Part shown: in pieces, positions 1-5,590 of the stretch
Numbering within the stretch: the stretch's first letter is position 1
Layout of the letters: each line of letters opens with the position of its first letter
Source: Actinomycetota bacterium
GTDB taxonomy: Bacteria; Actinomycetota; UBA4738
NCBI GenBank assembly: GCA_005885015.1
Contig: VAYG01000072.1
Span: 1-6,617 of the forward strand
DNA length: 6,617 nucleotides
Direction: 5' to 3'
Made by a program: the position numbers and the translations under genes
The notes under the pieces: model-generated
The model's database searches: none
Told to the model about the DNA's origin: nothing
The model's input: only the letters and a program-made list of their open reading frames with translations

Positions 1-1
1 A

Positions 2-421
2 CTCGTGTGCGGGCCCGCCGAACTGATCCGGGAGGCGAGGAGGATCTGGATCCTCTACGGCGGTGCCTGGCGCCAGGCGGGCATCATGGCCGCCGCCGGT
101 CTCGTCGCCCTCGACGAGGGCCCAGCCAGGATCGTGGACGATCATGCACGCGCTCGGCGGCTCGCCCGATCGCTCGCCGACATCCTTCCGGGTGGGATCG
201 ATCTGGACATGGTCGAAACGAACATGGTCTTCGTCCACACGGAAGCGATGGGGTTGGATGCGCTCGAGACGATCGAACGACTCGCGGCCCTCGGTGTGGG
301 CGCGGTCCCGGTCACGGGTGCGGTGCGGATGGTGACCCACGTCGATGTGGACGATGACGGGATCACGCGTGCGATCGACGCGTGGCGCTCCGTCGTCGCT
401 GGCGCTGCGAAGGAGCCGTGA
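2..421 (+). CDS. ltaE: Low-specificity L-threonine aldolase, C-terminal part (5' end outside window)
   Basis: PLP-dependent enzyme of the beta-eliminating lyase / threonine aldolase family, which cleaves L-threonine or L-allo-threonine to glycine and acetaldehyde in the cytoplasm. The frame is open from the window edge and gives 139 residues before TGA. The fragment begins with LVCGP, which in this family follows shortly after the PLP-binding lysine, so that lysine lies just upstream and cannot be checked. Visible family marks are GGAWRQAGIMAAAGLVAL (about residues 20-37), an ETNMVF strand segment in the small domain, and VRMVTHVDV near the end, which in the family contributes the substrate-carboxylate arginine. 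The GTG at 5 is an internal valine codon, not a start. The stop overlaps the next gene's ATG by one base (TGATG), which suggests translational coupling. The family call is firm; substrate stereospecificity cannot be read from this part. Confidence 0.88.
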   Translation, partial: LVCGPAELIREARRIWILYGGAWRQAGIMAAAGLVALDEGPARIVDDHARARRLARSLADILPGGIDLDMVETNMVFVHTEAMGLDALETIERLAALGVGAVPVTGAVRMVTHVDVDDDGITRAIDAWRSVVAGAAKEP

Positions 422-1044
422 TGGGCCTGTTCCAGAAGAGCTACCCGCCGGAGATCGCCGGGCGGATCCCACCGGGGCAACGACTCGTCAAAACGTGGCC
501 GGTCCTGCATTACGGTCCGATCCCCACGTTCGACGGCGCGAACTGGGATCTTCAGGTGTTCGGGTCGGTCGAGGAACCTTTCACGCTGAGCTTCCAGGAA
601 CTGCGGGCGCTCCCGACCGTGACGGTCGACGCGGACATGCACTGCGTGACCGGGTGGACGACGCTCGACAACACCTGGGAGGGTGTTCCGTTCCGCGCGA
701 TCATCGAACGCGCCAAGCCGGCGGCCGACGCGAAGTGGGTGATCGCGCATTCCGCCCACGGATACACCTCGGACCTCTCGCTCGACGCGATGGACGACGA
801 CGACGTGCTGCTCGCGTGGAGGAACCACGGCCAGGACCTGGCGCCCGAACACGGGTGGCCACTGCGGCTGGTCGTCCCCAAGCGCTACGCCTGGAAGAGC
901 GCGAAATGGCTGACCGGGCTCGAGTTCAGCCCGAAGAACACGCGCGGGTTCTGGGAGGTGCGGGGGTACCACGTCCACGCGGAGCCGTTCGCGGAGGAGC
1001 GCTATAGCTACCAGGAGGGGCCGCGAGCGGAGCTCGAGCCCTAG
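421..1044 (+). CDS. Sulfite-oxidase-like molybdopterin-dependent oxidoreductase
   Basis: A 207-residue protein of the oxidoreductase molybdopterin-binding family (COG2041, YuiH-like), which carries molybdenum cofactor and catalyses oxygen-atom transfer. The physiological substrate is unknown for most such short members. Marks seen: DMHCVTGW at 72-79, whose Cys75 is the expected molybdenum ligand; HSAHGYTSDL at 110-119; LAWRNHGQDLAPEHGWPLRL at 131-150; VPKRYAWKSAKWL at 152-164; and FWEVRGYH at 177-184. There is no signal peptide, heme domain or dimerisation domain, so it is a single-domain, probably cytoplasmic version. I chose ATG 421 over an in-frame ATG at 382 because AAGGAG at 410-415 lies five bases before it and the upstream extension would run through the aldolase gene. 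It is probably cotranscribed with the aldolase. Its TAG is one base from the stop of the convergent PASTA frame. Confidence 0.93.
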   Translation: MGLFQKSYPPEIAGRIPPGQRLVKTWPVLHYGPIPTFDGANWDLQVFGSVEEPFTLSFQELRALPTVTVDADMHCVTGWTTLDNTWEGVPFRAIIERAKPAADAKWVIAHSAHGYTSDLSLDAMDDDDVLLAWRNHGQDLAPEHGWPLRLVVPKRYAWKSAKWLTGLEFSPKNTRGFWEVRGYHVHAEPFAEERYSYQEGPRAELEP

Positions 1045-1045
1045 C

Positions 1046-1729
1046 TCACGCGACGAACAAGGTGATCGTGTCGCCCGACCGAACGGTCGAACCCGCCGCG
1101 GGTGTCTGGCTGATGACCCGGAGCTGTGGCGTGTTCGGAACGTAGAAGAAGCTGACCTCGAGCCCGTACTGGTGGGCCTTCTGCCGGGCAGCGTCGGGGG
1201 TGAGGCCGGTGAACGAGGGGGCCGGGAATTCTTGCGGACCCTGCGAGACGGTGATCGTGACCGGGTCACCGTAGGTGGTCGGCGTCGCCTCGGCGGGGTC
1301 GACCTTGATCACGATCCCCCGCCCGATCTGGTCCGAGAAAGCCGTCTGGACCACGGGAACGAACCCCGCATGGCGAAGGAGGGCTTCCGCCCGGTCCTGC
1401 TGTTTCCCGATGACCGCCGGGATCGGAACGGGCGCCCGACCTTTGCTCACCCAGAGCTCCACGGGACTGCCGCTCGGCGCCTTCCCGACGGGAGGATCCT
1501 GGCGGACAACGTTGTCCTGGTTCACGGTCGAGCTGTAGATCCGATGGACGTCCCCCAGCACGAGGTTGGCGCCCTCGATCGCCTTGGCAGCGGCGTTCAG
1601 CGACGAGCCGGTGACGTCCGGGACAGGCACCGGCGGCGGTCCGAGAGAGGGTACGACCGTCACCGTCGCGCCCGACTTGAGCGCGGTTCCGACCGGAGGA
1701 TCCACAGCGAGCACGGCGTCGCGCGGCAC
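1046..1729 (-). CDS. PASTA-repeat segment, C-terminal part of an interrupted PknB-like receptor kinase
   Basis: The longest ORF with a start codon runs from GTG 1729, but the coding frame is open up to 1864 and lies exactly in the frame of the kinase upstream. Counted from 1864 it encodes 272 residues: the rest of a membrane helix (GAWAYVI), then four PASTA repeats at about 12-76, 79-143, 146-210 and 212-272. Each has a VP-x-V/I-x-G type opening (VPRIVG, VPDVTG, IPAVIG, APSFTG) and most have a DPPVG-like turn. PASTA repeats are extracellular and, in PknB/Stk1/PrkC proteins, sense muropeptides or lipid II. GTG 1729 falls inside the first repeat and would make a protein without signal peptide or anchor, so it is an unconvincing natural start. 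No ATG, GTG or TTG occurs in frame between 1864 and 1729. I read this as the detached half of one gene. Confidence 0.85.
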   Translation of the reverse strand: MPRDAVLAVDPPVGTALKSGATVTVVPSLGPPPVPVPDVTGSSLNAAAKAIEGANLVLGDVHRIYSSTVNQDNVVRQDPPVGKAPSGSPVELWVSKGRAPVPIPAVIGKQQDRAEALLRHAGFVPVVQTAFSDQIGRGIVIKVDPAEATPTTYGDPVTITVSQGPQEFPAPSFTGLTPDAARQKAHQYGLEVSFFYVPNTPQLRVISQTPAAGSTVRSGDTITLFVA

Positions 1730-1864
1730 GGTCAGGGAGAACTCGCCGTGCGCGACCCGAACGGTGAAGTCGAGCGCGCCCAGCTGTCCGGTGGCATCGT
1801 CGAGGTTCGCACCGACGATCCGGGGGACCGGGTGGGTATGCGGGATGACGTAGGCCCACGCACC

Positions 1865-1867
1865 TTA
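1865..1867 (-). other. In-frame TAA inside the receptor kinase reading frame
   Basis: On the minus strand the codons read GGG GCC GCC TAA GGT GCG TGG GCC TAC, with kinase and membrane-helix sequence before and helix plus PASTA sequence after, without any frame change. The complete genes in the window end in TGA or TAG, and this is the only TAA serving as a stop. One base change from TAC, TAT, TTA or TCA would account for it. Confidence 0.9.
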
Positions 1868-2911
1868 GGCGGCCCCGGCGACCACCGCGACCACCAGGAC
1901 AGCGGCGGCCCAGCGCCGCCATCGGCGGCGCTGGGCCCGCTGCAGACGCGGGATCGTCTCGGTGACGGTTGCGGCAGCCGGCGCCGCCGGCTCCTGCGAT
2001 TCGGGGAGGTCGCTCACGAGCGCACCGAGCGACCGGGCCCGGGGGAGCGAGCCGGCGAACGATGCAAGGTCCACACGCATCGCGGCCGCCGACTCGGGAC
2101 GCAGCTCACGATCCGGGTCGGTGGCGCTCGCCACGAAGCCGTCGAGGTCGGCGCCGACCTCCGGCGCCGACCTCGACGGCTTCGGCACCCGGTCCGAAAG
2201 GTGCTTGTACGCGATCGCCATAGGGGTCTCGCCCGTGTAGGGGAGCTCACCCGTGAGCAGTTCGTACGCGACGATCCCGAGCGAATAGAGGTCCGACCGG
2301 GGATCGGCGGGCTCGCCTCGGATCTGCTCGGGGGCGAGGTACTGGACCGTGCCGGTGACGGCCCCGGCCCGCGTGTTCTTCGCGTCGGCGAAGGCCCGGG
2401 CGAGGCCGAGGTCGGTGAGCTTCACGACGCCGTCGGTCGTGATCAGGATGTTCTCGGGCTTGAGGTCGCGATGGACGATGCCTTTGGCATGCGCGTGCTC
2501 GAGCGCCGCGAGCGTCTGACGGAGGATGTCCGCCGCCTGCGCAGGCGCGAGGCGGCCGCCCGCGTTGAGGAGCTCGCGCACGGACCGTCCGCGCACGTAC
2601 TCCATGACCATGTAATAGATGCCGTCGACCGCGCCCCAGTCGTACACGGCCACGATGTTCGGATGGTTGAGGGTGGCGGCCGCGCGAGCCTCCCGGCGGA
2701 ACCGCTCGACGAAGCCCTGGTCGCTGGAGAGCGAGCGGTGGAGCACCTTGACGGCGACCTCGCGCGCGAGGACGGCGTCGTGCGCCCGGAAGACCTCGCC
2801 CATGCCGCCGGCGGCGATCCGCTCCAGCACGTGGTAGCGGCCATCGAGGGTCACGAGCGCCTGGCCTTGGCCGTTCGCCGAGGCCATCGGCTGTGTCATG
2901 CTCTTGGACAT
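1865..2911 (-). CDS. pknB: PknB-like Ser/Thr protein kinase, truncated in its transmembrane helix by TAA
   Basis: Hanks-type kinase, 348 residues from ATG 2911. Marks seen: glycine loop IAAGGMGEV (32-40); VAVKV with ATP lysine Lys55; helix-C Glu74; catalytic loop HRDLKPEN (147-154) with Asp149; metal-binding Asp167 in DLG in place of the common DFG; an activation loop with Thr180 and Thr187; and APEQ (193-196). All catalytic residues are present. A basic RRRWRRW stretch (328-334) precedes a hydrophobic helix that is cut after AAAVLVVAVVAGAA by TAA. Family members continue through the membrane to extracellular PASTA repeats, and here that continuation follows in the same frame. GGGAGG at 2920-2915 stands close before ATG 2911. 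A TTG at 2938 is possible but has no ribosome site, and ATG 2899 is another option. The kinase domain may still be active, but its sensor is detached. The symbol refers to family type, not proven orthology. Confidence 0.9.
   Translation of the reverse strand: MSKSMTQPMASANGQGQALVTLDGRYHVLERIAAGGMGEVFRAHDAVLAREVAVKVLHRSLSSDQGFVERFRREARAAATLNHPNIVAVYDWGAVDGIYYMVMEYVRGRSVRELLNAGGRLAPAQAADILRQTLAALEHAHAKGIVHRDLKPENILITTDGVVKLTDLGLARAFADAKNTRAGAVTGTVQYLAPEQIRGEPADPRSDLYSLGIVAYELLTGELPYTGETPMAIAYKHLSDRVPKPSRSAPEVGADLDGFVASATDPDRELRPESAAAMRVDLASFAGSLPRARSLGALVSDLPESQEPAAPAAATVTETIPRLQRAQRRRWRRWAAAVLVVAVVAGAA
1907..1937. repeat. 14-bp perfect inverted repeat with 3-nt loop
   Basis: The arms at 1907-1920 and 1924-1937 are exact reverse complements, separated by ATC. 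On the kinase mRNA this forms a strong hairpin over the codons for the basic juxtamembrane segment, about 40 bases before the internal TAA. There is no following T-run, so it is not a standard terminator. Arginine- and tryptophan-rich codons in GC-rich DNA may produce such symmetry by chance. Confidence 0.8.
2134..2184. repeat. 23-bp perfect inverted repeat with 5-nt spacer, within the kinase gene
   Basis: The arms at 2134-2156 and 2162-2184 are exact reverse complements around the spacer ACCTC (2157-2161). The element lies wholly within coding sequence for the C-terminal lobe of the kinase, over a segment reading PKPSRSAPEVGADLDGFV, which still fits the family. Each arm itself contains the smaller palindrome CGGCGCCG. 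Whether the hairpin has any role cannot be told from sequence. Confidence 0.92.
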
Positions 2912-2989
2912 CGGCCTCCCGTTCGGGGAAGCGCTCAAGCTGGGAGGAGCGCGTCCGGAGGCATCCTAAGGCCATGGGGGCCCGGAACC
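2912..2989. promoter_or_regulatory. Divergent intergenic region between the kinase and membrane-protein genes
   Basis: These 78 bases should hold promoters for both divergent genes. On the minus strand a TAGGAT hexamer (2968 down to 2963) fits the TANNNT -10 pattern and would leave a leader of about 45 bases before the kinase ATG. The overlapping plus-strand CATCCT (2962-2967) is a weaker -10 candidate for the other gene. I found no convincing -35 box on either strand, so both assignments are tentative. Confidence 0.35.
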
Positions 2990-3712
2990 GTGCAGCCACT
3001 GCGACCCACCGGGGACGAGGCGGCCTCCCTCCGCATCGCGCAGGAGCTCGACCGGGTCGAGGGAGCGGTCCGGGCCGGCTCGACGGACCTTCGGGCGCTG
3101 GGGTTCTGGCGGCTGGTCGCCGGGATCAAGCGCGACCCGGTGCTGGTGCTCGACCACGCCGACCAGGTCGGAAGGATCGACGGGGCGGCGTTCCGTGCTC
3201 GCGTGCGGGCTCGGGTACCGGTCGCGATCGGCACTCTCGTGCTGGCGGCGGTGATCGCGGCCGGTGTGGTTGCCCTCCTCCTGGCGGCGCGATGGACGGG
3301 AACGGCCGCCGGACTCGCCCTGCTCGTGGCGGCGGTCGCCTGGTCGATCGGGGTGCATTCGCCGACCCACATGGCCTTCGGATGGTTCGCCGGGATCCGC
3401 TTCACCGACTTCTTCCTGGGCGGACCGCCTCCGCCGCGGCCGGGTCTGAAGACGGACTACGCCACGTATCTCCGTGCCGAGCCCTCGATGCGGGCCTGGT
3501 TCCACGCCTCCGGTGCGATCGCCACGAAGATCGCACCGTTCGTGGCCGTCGCCCTCGCCCCCGTGACCAACGCGCCGGTATGGGCGGTGCTCGCAGCGGC
3601 CGCGATCGGCGTGTTGCAGATCGTCACCGACGTGCTCTTCTCGACGAAGACCAGCGACTGGAAGAAGTTCCGCCGGGAACGCGCGGTGGCGACGTACCTC
3701 CGCGCCCGCTGA
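2990..3712 (+). CDS. Conserved-looking membrane protein of unknown function
   Basis: I do not recognise a named family. From GTG 2990 it is 240 residues. The first 75 or so are soluble and helical, with LRALGFWRLVAGIKRDP at about 34-50 as an amphipathic stretch. Probable membrane segments are about 77-100 and 104-121, followed by a loop with HSPTHMAFGWFAGIRFTDFF (123-142), a proline run (PPPPRPGLKTDYATYLR, 146-162) and FHASGAIATKIAP (171-183), then one or two more hydrophobic segments at about 181-214 and a basic tail. His123, His127 and His172 near the membrane boundaries could be functional, but that is inference. GTG 2990 is the first in-frame start after the kinase gene region; the ribosome site is weak, so the start is uncertain. 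The much longer open frame upstream is antisense to the kinase/PASTA genes and is not coding. It lies 27 bases or so before the thiE riboswitch and is probably a separate transcription unit. Confidence 0.8.
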   Translation: MQPLRPTGDEAASLRIAQELDRVEGAVRAGSTDLRALGFWRLVAGIKRDPVLVLDHADQVGRIDGAAFRARVRARVPVAIGTLVLAAVIAAGVVALLLAARWTGTAAGLALLVAAVAWSIGVHSPTHMAFGWFAGIRFTDFFLGGPPPPRPGLKTDYATYLRAEPSMRAWFHASGAIATKIAPFVAVALAPVTNAPVWAVLAAAAIGVLQIVTDVLFSTKTSDWKKFRRERAVATYLRAR

Positions 3713-3725
3713 CGCCGCTCCTCGG

Positions 3726-3731
3726 TATCCT
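3726..3731 (+). promoter_or_regulatory. Candidate -10 element for the thiE operon
   Basis: TATCCT matches the TANNNT pattern and would start transcription near 3737-3739, a few bases before the conserved riboswitch core. The position is well suited, but no recognisable -35 box lies about 17 bases upstream. Confidence 0.4.
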
Positions 3732-3739
3732 TCCCGACG

Positions 3740-3834
3740 ACGGACCGGGGAGCCCGGGCGATGGCCGGGCTGAGAGGTGGGCGCAGGCGCCCACGACCCG
3801 CAGAACCTGACCCGGGTCATGCCGGCGGAGGGAG
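3740..3834 (+). promoter_or_regulatory. TPP riboswitch (THI box)
   Basis: All conserved parts of the thiamine pyrophosphate aptamer are present in order. P2 is formed by GGGG (3747-3750) with ACCC (3796-3799). P3 pairs GCCCGG (3752-3757) with CCGGGC (3765-3770). The CUGAGA motif is at 3770-3775. An extra P3a hairpin pairs GTGGGCG (3777-3783) with CGCCCAC (3788-3794). GAACCUGA is at 3803-3810. P5 pairs CCGG (3812-3815) with CCGG (3822-3825) around GUCAUG, and GCGGAGGGA (3825-3833) closes P4 through AGG (3829-3831) with CCU (3806-3808). P1 is not clearly resolved. The conserved 3' strand is itself the Shine-Dalgarno region of thiE (GGAGGGAGG, 3827-3835), so TPP binding probably blocks ribosome access directly. 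No terminator hairpin with a U-run is seen. Boundaries are approximate. Confidence 0.96.
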
Positions 3835-3838
3835 GACG

Positions 3839-4483
3839 ATGGCGGGACTCGATCCCCGAGCGCTCCGTGTCTACGTGGTCACCTCGGCGAGGTTCGCCGG
3901 CAGGTCGCATCGCGACGTGGCGATGGCCGCCCTCGAGGGCGGCGCCGGCGCGATCCAGCTCCGCGCACCCGAGCTCCCCGACGACGAGCTGATCGCGGTC
4001 GCGTCTGAGCTCGCGCTGGCCTGTGCCGATGCCCAGGTCGTGTTCGTGGTCAATGATCGTCCTGAGATCGCCCTGGCGGTGGGCGCGGCGGGGGCCCACG
4101 TCGGGCGCGAGGACGACCCGTCGGAGGCCCGCCGGCTGCTCGGTCCGGATCGCGTGCTGGGGATGAGCGTCGACGGCGCATCGGACGCCCGCGAGGCCGA
4201 AGATCTGGGCGCGGATTACCTCGGTGTCACCGTGTGGGCGACCCCGACCAAACCGGAGGCAACGCCGGGCGGGCTCGCACTGGTCCGAACCGTCTCGGGG
4301 CAGGGCTCGCTCCCGGTCGTCGGGATCGGTGGGATCGACGCCGTGAACGCGCCGGCCGTCCTGGATGCCGGAGCGGCGGGAGTGGCCGTGATCTCGGCCG
4401 TCGCGGCCGCCCCCGACCCCATCGAGGCGACGCGGGAGCTCGTGCGGGTCGTCGACCGCGTGCTCGAACGACGAGGAGGCTGA
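3839..4483 (+). CDS. thiE: Thiamine-phosphate synthase
   Basis: Joins HMP-pyrophosphate and the thiazole phosphate (HET-P) to form thiamine monophosphate; a cytoplasmic TIM-barrel enzyme. At 214 residues it has the usual ThiE length. Family marks: AIQLRAPEL (38-46) at the pyrophosphate-binding position; VNDR (71-74) with Asn72 and the metal ligand Asp73; HVGREDDP (87-94) with the second acidic metal site; GMSVDG (108-113) with Ser110; ATPTKPEATPGG (134-145) with Lys138; GIGGID (162-167); and VISAV (184-188). The lysine of the usual QLRxK motif is replaced by proline (Pro44), which is odd. ATG 3839 is preceded by GGAGG at 3827-3831, seven bases away and inside the riboswitch. An in-frame ATG at 3761 lies in the aptamer and is rejected. 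The following gene starts one base after the TGA. Confidence 0.95.
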   Translation: MAGLDPRALRVYVVTSARFAGRSHRDVAMAALEGGAGAIQLRAPELPDDELIAVASELALACADAQVVFVVNDRPEIALAVGAAGAHVGREDDPSEARRLLGPDRVLGMSVDGASDAREAEDLGADYLGVTVWATPTKPEATPGGLALVRTVSGQGSLPVVGIGGIDAVNAPAVLDAGAAGVAVISAVAAAPDPIEATRELVRVVDRVLERRGG

Positions 4484-4484
4484 C

Positions 4485-5549
4485 ATGTCCGAGCAGGTGA
4501 CCGGGAAGGCCACCCCCGAGCTGTTCGAACGGATCATCCTGCGTCGCCTCGGCGCTCGGGACGACGACGTGCTGACGCCACCGAAACACGGGGTCGACGT
4601 CGGCGTGGTCCGCGTGGCCGACGGCGTGGCCATGGCGCTCACCACCGACCCGGTCTTCGTCGTCCCCACGTACGGGTGGGAGCGGGCGGCCTGGTTCGCG
4701 GTCCACATCCTGGCGTCGGATGCCGCCACCTCGGGTCTGCCGCTCCGGTGGATGGCCGTCGATCTCAACCTCCCGCCGGAGCTCGACGACGACGGGCTGA
4801 CCCAGCTCTGGGACGCGTTCCACCGAACGTGCGCGGCGCTCGGGATCTCGATCGTCACGGGCCACACCGCGCGCTACGACGGCTGTACCTGGCCGATGGT
4901 CGGCGGTGCGACGTGCATCGCGCTCGGCCCCGCTGACAGATATGTCACCCCGGAGATGGCGCGACCGGGCGACGCGATCGTCGTGACGAAAGGCGCGGCG
5001 ATCGAGGCGACGGCGTTGTTCGCCGCGACGTTCCCCGAGCGGCTCGCCGAGGGGGTCGGCGCCGACGTCGTCGAGGCCGCCGATGCCCTCTTCGAGCAGA
5101 TGTCGGTGGTCCCGGAGGCCGGGATCGCGCGCAGCTTCGGGGTTCGCGACGCGGGCGTGACGGCGATGCACGACGCGACCGAGGGAGGCGTCCTCGGCGG
5201 GCTCCTGGAGGTCGCCGTGGCCTCGGGCAACGGGATGCGGATCGAGCTGGACGCGATCCCGATCCGTCCGGAGGTCCGAGCCGTGTGCGAGTACGTGGGC
5301 ATGGACCCGTATCACGCGATCAGCGAGGGCACGCTGATCGCGACGGTCGTGCCCGACCGTGCCGACGGCTACCTCCGTGCGCTCACCGACCGTGGGATCG
5401 CGGCCGCGGTCGTCGGGAAGGTCTTGCCCGCGGACGCCGGCCGGACGCTCGTCCGGGAAGGGGTCGAAGAGCCGCTCGAGCATCCAGGTCTCGACCCGTT
5501 CTGGGGCGCGTTCGGGGCGTGGGCGGCCGAGACGGCGTCCGGCGCGTGA
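4485..5549 (+). CDS. HypE-like AIR-synthase-related (PurM superfamily) protein
   Basis: A 354-residue member of the superfamily that includes PurM, HypE, SelD and ThiL, which are ATP-dependent enzymes built of an N-terminal ATP/Mg half and a C-terminal half. Visible motifs: HGVDVGVV (35-42) with Asp38; ALTTDPVFVV (51-60), with Asp55 a likely Mg ligand; VHILASDAATSG (73-84); TGHTARYDG (125-133); PGDAIVVTKGAAIEATALF (161-179) starting the second half; and MHDATEGGVLGGLLEVA (228-244), a HypE-like signature. The C-terminus ends AETASGA and has no terminal cysteine, which HypE needs for carbamoylation, and no other hyp genes are nearby. AGGAGG (4474-4479) lies five bases before the ATG, one base after the thiE stop, so it should share the TPP riboswitch. 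It may have a thiamine-related kinase role (ThiL-like), but the typical ThiL motifs are absent. The superfamily call is firm and the function is not. Confidence 0.85.
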   Translation: MSEQVTGKATPELFERIILRRLGARDDDVLTPPKHGVDVGVVRVADGVAMALTTDPVFVVPTYGWERAAWFAVHILASDAATSGLPLRWMAVDLNLPPELDDDGLTQLWDAFHRTCAALGISIVTGHTARYDGCTWPMVGGATCIALGPADRYVTPEMARPGDAIVVTKGAAIEATALFAATFPERLAEGVGADVVEAADALFEQMSVVPEAGIARSFGVRDAGVTAMHDATEGGVLGGLLEVAVASGNGMRIELDAIPIRPEVRAVCEYVGMDPYHAISEGTLIATVVPDRADGYLRALTDRGIAAAVVGKVLPADAGRTLVREGVEEPLEHPGLDPFWGAFGAWAAETASGA

Positions 5550-5575
5550 GCCGGGTCAGGCCCATGCCGGCCCGG

Positions 5576-5581
5576 TAGCGT
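5576..5581 (+). promoter_or_regulatory. Candidate -10 element for a near-leaderless psuK transcript
   Basis: TAGCGT fits TANNNT and ends nine bases before the ATG at 5591, so transcription would start at or within a few bases of the start codon. No Shine-Dalgarno sequence is present between 5550 and 5590, which agrees with leaderless translation. No clear -35 box is seen. A loose CCGGG...CCCGG pairing (5551-5555 with 5571-5575) also lies in this gap. Confidence 0.4.
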
Positions 5582-5590
5582 GGTGCGCTC

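Noticed and set aside
142..1269. A 375-codon open frame on the minus strand
   Set aside because: It runs antisense through the aldolase and sulfite-oxidase-like genes, both of which have clear family motifs.
1266..1922. A 218-codon minus-strand frame that bridges the kinase-PASTA junction
   Set aside because: I tested it as evidence for a frameshift joining the two halves. It is the wrong frame for both; the two halves are already in one frame, so the interruption is a stop and not a frameshift.
2912..2938. TTG 2938 as the kinase start
   Set aside because: It has no ribosome site, while ATG 2911 has GGGAGG just upstream. The extra nine residues show nothing family-like, although the choice remains uncertain.
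1172..3712. An 846-codon open frame on the plus strand
   Set aside because: Its first 600 or so codons are antisense to the kinase/PASTA genes and have the arginine-, glycine- and proline-rich composition of a GC-rich shadow frame. Only the last 240 codons, from GTG 2990, look like a protein.
2966..4867. A 633-codon open frame on the minus strand
   Set aside because: It is antisense to the membrane protein, the riboswitch, thiE and the start of the HypE-like gene, has shadow composition and shows no domain.
4227..5483. A 418-codon open frame on the minus strand
   Set aside because: It is antisense to the well-supported HypE-like gene and is rich in Arg, Asp and His without any motif, as expected of a shadow.
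4485..5549. A true hydrogenase-maturation HypE
   Set aside because: The C-terminal cysteine needed for carbamoylation is absent and no hydrogenase or hyp genes are in the window.
5547..5581. A second, degenerate TPP-riboswitch end before psuK (words CCGGGTCA and ATGCCGGC resemble the THI box)
   Set aside because: The CTGAGA and GAACCTGA motifs and the AGGGA end are all absent, so the likeness is chance in GC-rich sequence.
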